A stretch of 64,000 bases of DNA from Festucalex cinctus (taxonomy: Eukaryota; Chordata; Actinopteri; Syngnathiformes; Syngnathidae). Position 1 is the stretch's first letter. The number at the start of each line of letters is the position of its first letter. The notes below the pieces were generated by a model, which did no database searches, was not told where the DNA came from, and saw only the letters and a program-made list of their open reading frames with translations. The stretch is from contig NC_135414.1 of NCBI RefSeq assembly GCF_051991245.1, forward strand, positions 29,771,293 through 29,835,292. The letters are read 5' to 3'. Positions 35,701 to 48,687 of this stretch are shown one piece after another. The position numbers and the translations under genes were made by a program.

Positions 35701-38700
35701 AAAGTCCAGTAAAACAGCCGGTGAAAAGCCCAAATAACTAAAATTTTCAATTATTTAATTTTTTATTTATTTATTTATTTATTTTTTATTTATTTATTTT
35801 TTACTCTTCATGATGCAGAAGAGGCTCTGCTGTTCTTACCTCCCCTGACTACACATCCCTGATTGAAAGGTAACATATTCAAGCATAAATAAACATTTTG
35901 GTTATGCTAAGGTTCTGCGATGAAAGTCGTAATAATATGTAAAAAAAAATGCTGGGCAATCTGACATGTGCTCGTTCGCGTGTCGCTGATTCATACTTGT
36001 TGATGTTGCTTCCCTCCTTGAGACGCTCTCCAGCCGCTCCGGTTTTCGCAGCTCGCTCACTTCCAGCTAAGTCCACAAGACTCAGCCGACTCACTTTCTC
36101 ACCGCTTGTCTGGGAGAGAAAGAGAGAGTGAGAGCGAGAAAAGAAAGGGAGAGGAGAGAGAGAGAGGGGAAAGAGGGTTCACATGATTTGTGGCTCATTT
36201 GTTACATTAAAAAAAAAAAAAAAAAGAAAAAAAAAAAGTTTCAAGGCCACGTGAGCACTGTTGATGATGCGGCTCGACAATACAAAAGGCTATTGTATTG
36301 TGAGCCTGACCAATCTCTGATATGTTTGTTACGCAGCAGAGGACGACTCGGGCAAATTTGCATGAGAGCTGATGGGAATCTTCTGCTTTTTGTTCAACAC
36401 AGTGACTAATCCTCACATTGAAGCTTACTGAAAACAAAGACTGGATTTCCACTGCAGGTTCAAGCGCCCGACTGCAACTGACTGCCTACAGTGGCACCTT
36501 GACTTATAAGTTTGATTCCTTCTGTGAGCCAGTTGTAACTTAATTTACTTATACATTTAATCTTGGCCATTGAAATGAATCTTAAATATGGTCCGATTGC
36601 GCTTTGGTTTATTTTATTTATTTCTGTGTTTTGGGTAGACGCATCATCAATCTGTGTAGTTTGATGACTTCAAGCTAGCATTGATGGGGTACGTCTGACC
36701 CCAAGTTATACTGCACTCGCATTGGGAGACATCCAATATCTTCTAACTTTAATATCCATATTTATAAGAGGCCTAATTCAGGTTTGCTTTCATGTCTTTT
36801 TTTCCCCCATTTCTTCAATTTACGTTGCCATGACGCTTATCCAAATTGCCGCTTGAGAGTTTAAAAAAATAAATAAAATAAATAAAAAAAAAAAAAAAAA
36901 ACATTTTTCACCTGAAATACGCAGTGGAACTCCAGCCATGTTTTGCTTGATGACAAACAGAATAACGCAGAGAAGGACTGAGGAAACCGAGGCCTTGGAA
37001 ACGCTTGTCAATTATTAACGTAATGTGCCAGTAGCTGCTTTGTGACTGTCAACGAGAGCGAGGAGTAAAATGAGTGAGGCCCGAGGCTCCGAATTTAAAG
37101 CTCTTCACGTTCAACTGCACTTTCAAAAAGAGGCATATAGAACAGGAGCGTCGATATATTGCAGGTTGCTTATCATGGTCGGGCTTTTTTTTTTTTTTTA
37201 AGTTTATTTATATGTTATTATGTTATGAACACACAAAGTGTTTAAAAAGTGCACACAAGGAGTTTTCAAATCGCTAAAGATTTTTTATTCTTGCAGACCA
37301 GGCACATAAAAATAAAAGCATTGTAAATTTATGGCAACATCACCAACAAGACTTACCCCAGACTGCACGTCAGTCAGGGTGTGCGTCAGGATGATGTTGA
37401 AGACGGCATGTGATCGACTGCTCTCCTCGTTCATGTTGGTGGCGGCAACGGTGCGAGACTTGTTACCCTCTGACATCAGCACCTCAATGTCCTGTCAATG
37501 ATTGAACTGCTTCTTAGTTCTTAGATTTTTCCACACTACACCACCGTTCGTATCTTAACACATGCTTGGAATAAAACGGCGCTGAAAAATTATTCAAACT
37601 GTAGGCGGAAATGATTGTGACCTTGCACCTCAATTTTCACGGCTAATCCTTCATGATCATTAAACATTGAAATTACACAAATAAACAATTCAAAGAAACA
37701 TACAGTAAAGCTCACCTTGTAGCTAGCCACAGCTAGCCGAGATAGGCCATCCACGTACGGACCCAACACTTTATGCTCTCTCACTCTCAGCGCTTGTCTG
37801 CCCCTGCAAAGAAAACAAGAATGGTGAACAATGAAAACTTTCGGTCTTACGTCAACATTGTCGCGGTTCTGACCACACAACCTCAAAAGCCGGTTCGTGA
37901 TCTCTGACCCTCATTCAAGACTGAACTTCATCACAGGCAAAGCACATATGGTTGTCAGATGGTCTGCTCTTCTTCCACTCAAGCAAGCATAGAGTTTAAA
38001 GGTCAATCCAAGTCAAAGGTGAGGTCACCAGCGGCAGGCCAGTGGTGCTGATTTAGTGTTGGACATGACCTGAACTCCAATGGGCACGACCTCTAAAACC
38101 AGTGACCATACATGGCAGCTGGCCTTACACAGCAATCTCTCACTTTCTTAACATTAAATGTTAAGCAGTTTTCCAACAGGGGAGATGTTGAATTACGTTA
38201 TGTTGTTTTTGTTTTTTTTTGTTTTGTTTTTTGCTACAGTGGAACTACAGAAAAAATTATTAGCATTAGTGACGATTGCCACAGTTATCCCAGTATTAAT
38301 AATAATAAAAAACGCACTGCGAAGGTCACGTGACATATACCGGAACGCAGGCGAGTCATGACGTCCTGAGCGCTTTGATGTCAATTTCAGTCAACAGCAG
38401 GGGGCGGTGCTGCATTCAATGTCAGCCATCCAAGATGGCTGAATGCGGGTGGATGAATTACATAGAAAATATTGAAAGGGAAATATTTTATTTGACTTCC
38501 ACTTTAAAATTAAATAATATTAATTGGTGTTTCATTTTTTTTCATTTTTTTATTTTTTATTAAACTTTTTTTTTTTATATCAATTAATTATGATAATTGA
38601 AATTTGTAGTTTCAAGAAGTACACGCCTGTTGTCAGATAGAGCAAACACCTTAACAGCGTTGAGGACGAAGACGTACCCTTTGGGGTCCAGCAGATCGCG

Positions 38701-41700
38701 AACCTTTTCATTGTAGATCTCCATGTAGGAGACCTCTACGGTGAACTTCTCCTGCTCACGCTGCTCCTTCTGCGTGCGTTCGAACAAAGCGCTACACAGG
38801 CGGGGGATGAGACCCGGCTTCTCCCCCGAACCCATCATGGTGTAGGACTTTCCGGAACCTACGCATGCATGAACAGGAGGAAGGAACGTCCTCTTTAAAG
38901 TTAAAGGCTGGAAGAACAGCTTTCAAAAATACATGTGATTGTATTACAGTGAGATAATCAGAAAATGCAGGTCTTTTATATTTTACTTCAAACTCCACTT
39001 TAACTTGATTTATACCACAATAGATTAATTTCAACCAAGCAGCATTAGTTGGCAGCTTCACTCCGTCTGCAGTTGAGTAACGTACCGGTTTGTCCATAGG
39101 CAAAGATGCAGGCATTGTAGCCAAGGAAGGCGTTATGAAGAAGACTTTCCCCAAGGCACTGAAACACCACCTCCTGACCTGGAGAGATATCCATGTTGCA
39201 CTCGCTTTTAGTCTTTTAAATATCAAGATTTATGACAATATGTGCTGGGTAGGGCTGAACAATTTGTTTTCTGAGTTCTGAAAATGTGATCCAGTGCCTG
39301 CCAAAGCTATGCTGCGGGCTTTTTAACCCTCTTATCGCCGCAAGATCACCAATCAGAATGAACATTCTACTTGTGGACAGAAAAGCAAGCAAACCAATCA
39401 GCTCCAAGATAATTCAAATAAAAACAGTACATCCATGACCCACTGTTTCACAGTTCCATGTCCTCTTCTCCGAGTCTACACTCCCGCAGTTAAATACACC
39501 ATTCAGAAATACTTCTATTACAATATTTGTTCATGTTTACATACCGTAACTGTGAAGGGATTCAATTTATAGCATAAAAATGTTGGGACATTTTTCCTAA
39601 AATCGTTCAGGCCTAGTGCCGGGAATGTTTTTGGAAAACTGACCGGCAAATTTCTCTTTGTCTGATTCGTCCATGGACCAGAAGCAGTAGTCGTAGGCAA
39701 AAACCTGGAAGCACACAGAGGCAGATGTCAATTACTAAGTGGTTGCTATGGTGTGAATGTACAATACAAAGCGAAGATGGTTTCCAATAGGAAGTCACTC
39801 CAACACAGCCGTGTCTTTGTTTAAGGCCAGGCGTGACTCACGAGCAGCAAATATGAGCTCATGCTGACACGGTCAAAAAGTTGGCATTACCTTGGACTGA
39901 TTCCTGGTGATGTTGCGCAGGGGGGGTCAAAGTGCATGTGGAAAAAGGGAGACAAGACATTTTATGCAGATTAAGAACAGGGTACGATACTTATTTAAAG
40001 CAAAGAATCACAATCATGTGCCTTTTGAAGAAGAGGACAAAAATAGCTGGAGACACTCGGCACACATTCAATCGGCCTTTGTGTGTGTGCTGTCCACATG
40101 TTTGTGTCGTGTATGCGTTCGTTTACTTCTTGACTGCTTGTCATGTGTCACAACAAGGTTTTATGCTACCTCCAGGGCAGTGTGGTAGGGTAGCAGTGGG
40201 GGCTGGGGGATTGCACATGGGTTGGAATAGCTGGAGGTCGTTTGTAGTTTTTAATCAGACGGGGGGCACAAAGGGGTCAGTGGGTCGAGGTTATGATAAG
40301 AACCGAAAGTGACATTTAAAAGGGGGGGGATGCTGTGAAAATACAGTACTTTACTAAAACATACTATATCTAAGTACGCCGTGCAAGGTCAATTGCTTCA
40401 TTTTTGTTGTACTGTATACTTGGGCTCCAGATAAAAAAAAAAAAAAAAAAAGTTGAATAATTGTCTTCCATAACAGGTTACAAAAAATAAACTCAAGGCC
40501 CCATTCCCTGAACTGAAAAGTCAGCATGGCTCCAGGTTTTGTACTTTGACAAACCCCTACTAGGGAATTCACCCAAATGAGCCGTATCAAACGGGGATCT
40601 AATGTGGGCAAAGCATGACATCAAGGTTGACTGTCATTGTGAGCGTTGGCCACGGAAAAGGGGCTCCGGGAGATTTGCCGTAGATTTTACTTGGCAGACT
40701 TAGTTCTACATCTGATTTGGGTACCGACCACACAGACCCCATCTGATTGATCTTATGAAAATTTGACACCAAAACACCAGATGGAAATTCCTCAGCAACC
40801 ACAGATATTTCTTTGTTGACGCGTCAAGGTTTAGACTTAAAAAGCATGTGAAAATCATCTCTGCGTGCTTCTTAAACCACATCTCATTTGGCCCCCTGAA
40901 AATGAAGAACAATGTCCGACTGCTGCCTTAAGTTTCAAGCCAAGGACTTTTTCAAGTTATTATGTCAATTTCAACAGATGTGCTTGACAAAACTAAATCT
41001 TACGATCCCTCTAAATCCTTTCTTTGGGCTCATAAAAACATATCAGCATGGGCCATGTATATTCAATATATTGTACCATAGTCTCTCTGTACAGAATTTG
41101 ATTTCCAATAGTCCTCACAGAGGATGTCAACAAACCTTAAGAGAAAAGAGACATCATCTAAAAGTGAAAATCTGATAGATTAGTATATCGCCTATCATAT
41201 TGTCGTATCATTTTTTTTTAAATATATTTCTAAAATAAACAGTGATTAAGTGATTAATTATTATGGGTGGTTGATTTTTATTTTTTTTTCCTGTAGTGCT
41301 AAAACATTGGTGGTACAGCAAAAGGTTTTATGACAGCACAATAAAACACAACATTGTGCAACTGGGAGAAAGTGTTCATAAAAAACACAGGTTGTTGACG
41401 TTTATTTTTTTTAACACCAACGTGAGACCGTGGCAGGTTTTTGACGTTTGCTGCGATGACAGCTGTCGCGGCAGCTTTGAAGACACGAGAAGACGCGTCT
41501 TCGCCCTTTGTATGTCCATTAATGAGGTAAGCCGTCACCCGCCCCCCCAACGCCCTACGCCAAATGAGTAGCGAGAATTAGATAGGCCGGAGAGCCGTGG
41601 GCCTGCTCCTCCACTCTCATCACCGTCATTTAGAAAATATCTTACTGCATGGCTGCTTCCGCCCCCCCCCCCCCTTGCCACTGTTCTTGCATTGTTCTTC

Positions 41701-44700
41701 CACCCCTCACGCCCCCCCTTGCTGGGAATGTACCATCCACGGCTGCGTGGGGAAGAACGAGGGGTGGAGGCCTGCTGAGACTGGAATGTTCAACCCAAAG
41801 CAGAGTTGGCGCAGACCTGACACTGCGCGTAGTAATGACGGCAGCTGCATGCATGGAGGCGCCGCCATTTTTCTGTCATTTTTGGACTTAGGAGATAGTG
41901 TGTGAGGCGTAACAGAGGTGGGACAACACAACGCCAGGGACAGGGATGTTAAATTTAACACCTGACACTTACTACTTCCAACCATGAGTGTTCCGGTCCA
42001 GCAACTATTTTTGTATGTCACAAATTGCATCTCGGGGCATATTCTCTCATGTCAGAAAATGTGCACTGCTGTGTACCTAGTTCATATACGCTCACTGACT
42101 GCCCATTGACTGCTATGTGTCCCTACTAAAATGGCAACCAAATTTAGATCGTGTGATATTAATTAATTGGTGAGAAAAAGGATCAGCACCATCAGACTTT
42201 TTTCAGCAAAAAAATAAATAAGTAAAAATAATTATTAATCCCCACATTTATTTATTTTTTATCTCTATTATATTAAAATATCAGACTTGTTACCGATTTA
42301 TTTTTGGGTTGTTCTTTTAAGTTACTATATATGTAAAGTTTGGTTTTTGATTGTTTAATAAATACCACCAAATACATTTGAAATCAATGAATAATTGTTT
42401 ATAAATCATGATTTCAATATCAATCAAAAACAATCCTGACTTTCAATAATTGCCCAGTCCTACTTGCTATAAAGTCGTCTAACAAATGGCCATCATCAAA
42501 ACAACTGCATGACAATGGTTTAATTCTCCATCAGCTGCTCAAAGAATTATCTGTCACTGATAACCTGAGGAAGACCGAGAGAGCATCTGTCTCTGATAAC
42601 CTGAGGAAGATGGATGCACAGAGCAAAGAAGAATTCAATCAATTTAGTGGCAAAACTGCACTTCTCGTTTGTACGCTGGCGTCTGTCGGCGGCATTACAC
42701 AAACCGGCCTTACGTGACCTATTGAGTCCATTTATGCAGGACATAATGATAGGCTCTAAGTCCAAAACAAAACAAATCTGTGGTAATGCACTTACTGTAA
42801 GGCACTTGGCCAGGCAACAACTACCAGTAACCTTGTTTGTTGGAAGCACCTGACTGAGCGGGAATCAGCACTTGGCTTTTGCTCACGGCCCTTTCAAACA
42901 ACATTGGGACAATCCCACTCGATGTTAATTTGGTCGGATGCAAAGCTGTTTATTTCGATCCAAACAAGGATAAGCCCACTCAAGTTAATAATTCCTGGTT
43001 CAGAGGTGATACGGATGAAGACAAACCTAACAAGTTTCTGTAAAATTGACTATCAGAGCCAAAGGGCACGTACAGTATTTGCATAGATAAATATTGTTGC
43101 AACTGTTCACACAGACACACCGCAATTAGATAATTACATGACAGCAGTTAGTGCTTGTTGAAAAAAAAAGTCATTTCATAGCTTTCCTCTCGGCTGCAGT
43201 GCTTCCGGTACATGTGGATGTTGGAGAGAAAGTTTCTGGTGAGTGTTTGTATCATGGTTCTAGTCTAACAAGTTATGACAGTTAGCCAAGCTTCTCCTAC
43301 TTCAAAATCTGAATCAATTTTATTGCCATTTGTCTATGAAATGGTAACTTCCCAACTAGGATTTTTTTTCCCAGCAGCTCAACAGGACTTACATTATGGT
43401 GCTGTGAACGTCAGCTGGGAGGAGTTGCCAAAAAGAGTAAAAGTATATTATATATACACACACATTTGCTTACTAATGTTTGTTCTCACAAAGCAGTCCT
43501 GAGATTTCATTCTGACTTTTGAGATCTGTACAATAAAAGGTTCTCAAAATAACATTCATATAACAGTACTTTTTAAAATTTACTTATTTGCCTTTGCTAT
43601 AGGACCATACACCACATTCTGAACCCATTTTATATTTGCGTTTTAAATAGTGAAAACATCCCAATTACACCATTTGTCACCAACGGCATTTCGGTGTTGC
43701 AGCTGCACCTGCAACATCACAGCACGGTCCCCCACACTTCCTGTCGGCGAGTAAATGCCGGGCAAAGCCTTTTCCTTCCTTTATGCAAATTTTGTCGAGG
43801 CGCACATAAAAAAAACAAACAAACAAAACTGAGAAGCATCTGCGCGGCGAGGCCAAGCACACTCGCTGCTTCCTCGGCCTTTTGTCAGCCCCACAGGCGG
43901 CCGAAGAAACTACAGCCAGGCTCTTGTTCACGCCTCCATATAAAAGTCACCGGGGGAAAGTTTATGTTCGACAGATGCTCCAGTGAATGAGCCCGTGGAC
44001 TTGCAACGCCGCAGGAAAGGGGCTTCACAGTCGGCGGAGTCGACCCGGAGTTAACCTAAACAGCCCCCCCACCCCCCTACTCGGGTGTTGTTGCCTCAGA
44101 AACGGAAGACTTGAGAAAAAAGGGAGGAAGCCAAGGCGGTGGGAGAAAGACCAGCTGAGTGGAGTCCATCCCTTTTTTTTTTTATGAGCAATCGTCTGGC
44201 CTCTGTCTTTCTTCCAGGCCGAGGCCTCAAACTCGGCCCCATTCCCTTATTTATTTATTTTCAATCTGTTCCACCAGTCATGAGATTTTTTTTCTGCCAC
44301 AGATGATTTGCTCCGAATGGAGAATATGTAGTCGGGCTGTTGATTTAGCCGTCTCATTAGGGACGCAGGAGTGATTAAACGTTGTCCCCTTTAGAGTTTT
44401 TGCGGTTCGGACTGGCTGTTGTGTAAAAATATCTCTGCATTGGCAGCAGGCTGTCAAGTGCATACCGGGACAATGGGGGGGACGGGCGATTACCGGAATA
44501 CTGACGCCGCAATGAGGGGAAAATGGGTATCATTCATCATCATATCAGACCTGTTTCCAAAACTTTGAGGTAAAATAAAAAGCTGCCCATGACACAATAA
44601 CACTTCCAAATCAACGTGAATCCACAAAGCATCAAACTGGACATACCTGGAGTCGCCCTTGCCCAGGTTGGCCATCGCGGGATGGAGGACGGTCTGGTTC

Positions 44701-47700
44701 TTCACCATCTCCACCACACACTTGGTGTTTAATTCCTTTTCTGTGGACAGAACAAGGCGACACGCTGCTCAGATAAGATTGAGACTCTTTGGATTCAGGT
44801 GCCGCTGCTAAACTATACATTCTTACTGTATATAATTATGAATGGATTTGGAAGGCACAATTGTAGTGATCTATTTTCATGTGACATCCAAACAATGATT
44901 GCAGTGTTGCATTTCAAGCTCAGATGTGTCTAATTGATTACTGCAACTGTGGAACATCCTCTTGGGAAATGGAAGAACAGAATCTACAAAATGACCTTTT
45001 ACCTTGCATGAAGTTGTTTTTTTTTTTTCTTCACAAAGTTAATCAATAGAGCAGGACACACAGCTGACATGACCCTGAACTGTTTGTTTAACAATGAACA
45101 CCAGGACGGTCATCAGCAGCTTAGCAGAAAAGGTCCTAATGTTGCTTTAATGCTTATATACAAGCAATTGGGTCACCAAAACTTAAAGACAGAATTATGT
45201 CATATTTAAAGCCCAATAATTAAACTCTAAAGTGTTGCTTTGTATGCTAGTTGATAAGAAATAGAGGTGGGAGTTTTTTTCACTCCCATTCAGCGCACCT
45301 TCCTCTGGAATTCACTGCAGACTCAATGTCTGATTCATCCTGCTTTATGGTTTTTAAATAGACAATCTCCTCACTCTATTACAAATTTTCCTGTTCCAAA
45401 GCATGTGAGACATGCAGGAACAAGCTCAGATGCTGATGATTGAGTGATAAGCCTTAATGCTTTTTTTTTTTTTTTTCTTTGGACTGGATGCTGTTGCTGG
45501 TGTGAAATCACTGTCAATGTAAATGGAAACCGGCTTCCACTTTCCATTGGCAGTTTCTCTCCTGCATCGCTTGGGTCAAAAGCCGGGAAGCCGAATCTTC
45601 GAAGGCCACGACCATGGGAACATGGCGGCTCTTACGCAACATTAGCAAATATTCCCTCCAAATCCCTCCCTTCCTGCCTTTGTCCAGTTTTGCCCGCCAC
45701 ACCACCGCCGCCGTTCCCCAACCTGGATTGAACCACTCCTTTTGAACAAGACTGTGCAGTGGCTACTTTGCATGTGAAGCTTATTTAGCTTTTTTAACTG
45801 GTGACTATTACCAATAACATGACCAATAACTTACATAACTAATCTAATTACACTGGAACTTCCACAAATTTGTTTGTCCCAAAAAATGAGGCTGGAAAGA
45901 AAAAAAAATATCAGGAAAAAAGTACCTCCAAAGTCAAACAAAACTTGGGAGTTCAATCCATCATTATGACTGTCATCATTGTCGCAAACTCCACAAAATC
46001 TCCTGAGCAATCAGCTCAGTGAGTATATAAAGTGGACGAACCACAAATGGCCACTATATGATATGACATCAATCTATTCAGTGACAGTCTTGGTTTGCAA
46101 ACACCTAGCCATTACATCTTCAAAAGGTGAGTGGCTTTACTTTATTTGTATTTTATTTTACAGTTCTTTACTCGACTTTTTATTTATTTATTTTTATATG
46201 AATGAGGGTTGAAAAACGTGAAAGCCGTGGTGAGCAAAGTACAGCCCCTGGGCCACATACGGCCCAGCTTTGCTCTTTAAGCCGGCCCACTCAGAACTGA
46301 CAGGTTTTCACAAAAATTGGTTAGCCAAAATGTATTCATTTTCATTTCATATTAAAAAAATATGTATATAATGATTTTTGAATTAAGTAATTGGTTAATT
46401 GTTTAATTCTAAATCAAATACGAACATGAGTAAAATTAACCATTTTTGGATATGCATCATTTAAATATTGGCTGAAAAAAATAATTATAAAGACCTATTC
46501 AAAATGAATTATTATTCAAAGATTATACGTACTAGGGACGAACCGATATGGAATTTTTGAGGCTTTTTTTTTTATTTTTTATTAAAACTTGGGGAGGTTC
46601 CACTGCAACCATCTTTGCAGCTTCTCCTTTCTTTTTTTATTTCCTTCTTTAAAGAAGATGCTCATGTTTTGACATTTAGACAGAAGCTCCGTTCAGTCAG
46701 AAGCTCTCCGGTGTGGAAACGTGGCAACTGCTGATGCTGTTGCTTCCAAAGTCATTTCCACTGCCTTCCGCTGCACTGTCAACTACAAGTTTCATAAGCC
46801 GCTCTGTCTTCTGCCACATGCAATTCTTCCAGGACGACAGTGAAGTCACATTTACAGATACCACTAATAACTTGCAATTATGCACGCATGCATTTAGGAG
46901 AGATGCAAGTTTAATGTGTTCTCATTGAAATGCTATAAATACGCTTTCCCTGGCTCCCACCTGTGTGCGTAACAGTTCACCCCTCCCCTCTCTGCTCAGC
47001 CGAGGAGGAAACATTTAAAAATAGCTGCTGGCCTGTCATAATTAACTTCAAAGAGGGCAGGCGGCAGTTTGGATGACTGGTTAGCACGTCCACCTCCCAG
47101 TTCTGAGGACTCCGGCCTTCCTGGGTGGAGTTTGTATGTTCTCCCCGTGCCTGTGTGGGTCTTCTCCGGGTACTCCGGTCTCCTCCCACATTCCAAAGAC
47201 ATGCATGGCAGGTTAATTGGGCGCTCCGAATTGTCCTTAGGTGTGCTTGAGAGTGTGGATGCTTGTTCGTCTCTGTGTGTCCTGCGATTGGCTGGCAACC
47301 AGTCCAGGGTGTACCCCGCCTACTGCCCAAAGCCAGCTGAGATGGGCTCCATCGACCCTTGTGAGGAAAAAGCGGTCAAGAAAATGGATGGATGGATGGA
47401 TGGAGGGCAGGCGACTTTCGAGGGGTTTCGTGCTGGTTGGCCCGCCCAGTGTGCACCCTGGTCGGCCACCAATGCAATACACAGCTGTCTCTTTTGTTTC
47501 CGAAATAACTGCACACGCAATTGTTACGCCCAACACACAGATTGTTACTGACATAAATAAAAATAAAAATAAAAAATAAAAATAAAACAGGTCAAATTGC
47601 TCAAAATTTTCCGCCTCCTAACTTACAAGTAATGCTAGCTGGACAACAAGTGTGGGCAGCACACGCGTGATCCGAGCTGTCACCGAGCGGTCTTCCCTCG

Positions 47701-48640
47701 TGACAGTCTTGATTTAAGAGCAGTGACTGCGCGAGATGCGCTGCAGGAATTGTCTAGACACATTGACTCAGTCACTCGCTCGAGCCCGGGTGACAATGAC
47801 ACCTCCTCCTCGACGACTTCAAGTGACGCCCGCATTGGCAGCTGGCCAGTCACGCCGGCGTTGAATCGGCCGATGTGATTTAATGAAGACCAAAAGGGGG
47901 GGCGCGGCGGGCATTAAAAGTGTCGTCTGCGCTGCCCGAGCAGCTGTTGTTGCCGATTTACTAGCGGTCACGTGTCAGCCGCGTTTTGCCTTCATTTGTG
48001 CTTGACACTTTTAATACAAAATAAATAAAAGAGCCACTAAAGCACACATCCAAAGGCATTTGCAGGCTGCTGTCAAGTGCATGCCAAAGCAACAGGTGGT
48101 TCTGGAAGCTGCAGAGTCGACAGTATGGTACAGTCTCAATATTTTGCCAATGGAAATATCACTAAAGTATGACCATCAATAATCAATTGGGTGGAGGGAG
48201 GGGACGCATGAAAGCACTTATTGCCTACTACAAATTTAACTATTATCAAATACAAGAAGAGAAAATTAAACAAAAAAATAATTTTGAATAATTTCATTGT
48301 CATTTGCTTTTTCTACAACAAAAGCAGAAAAATAAATAAAATGCGAAATCAGATTTTTGTGGGGGGAAAAAAATTGCAGATTTTATTTAAGACCAGCAGT
48401 GCATTTTCTCTGATTATTTCTGGTAGGGTACAGTAAGACCTAAAGGGCAGGAAGTGTAACTTTGGCATGCTCTATGTAAACACCTGCTCCGTTAACAAAC
48501 ACAGTGTGGCTCTGTCTCTAGCAAGTGGCCAAAATGATTTTATAGCATCATATTTCAGACTGTCCGAACTGTCACTGCATTTATCTGCAGCCTTCATTTC
48601 CTAAAAAGAAGTCAAACGAAAACTATTGATGTTTCACATT

Positions 48641-48687
<47 letters not shown>

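Noticed and set aside
41597..41905. Plus-strand open frames in kif13b intron 2 with a C-rich tract
   Set aside because: No splice sites in the right places and no recognisable protein; composition explains the frames.
42300..42465. AATTGCCCAGTCCTAC, possibly the right end of another small hAT-like element
   Set aside because: The left end could not be found; similarity is too short.
46240..46330. CAGCCCCTGGGCCACATACG, which resembles a hAT element end
   Set aside because: No matching second end or target duplication is visible, so it is not listed as an element.
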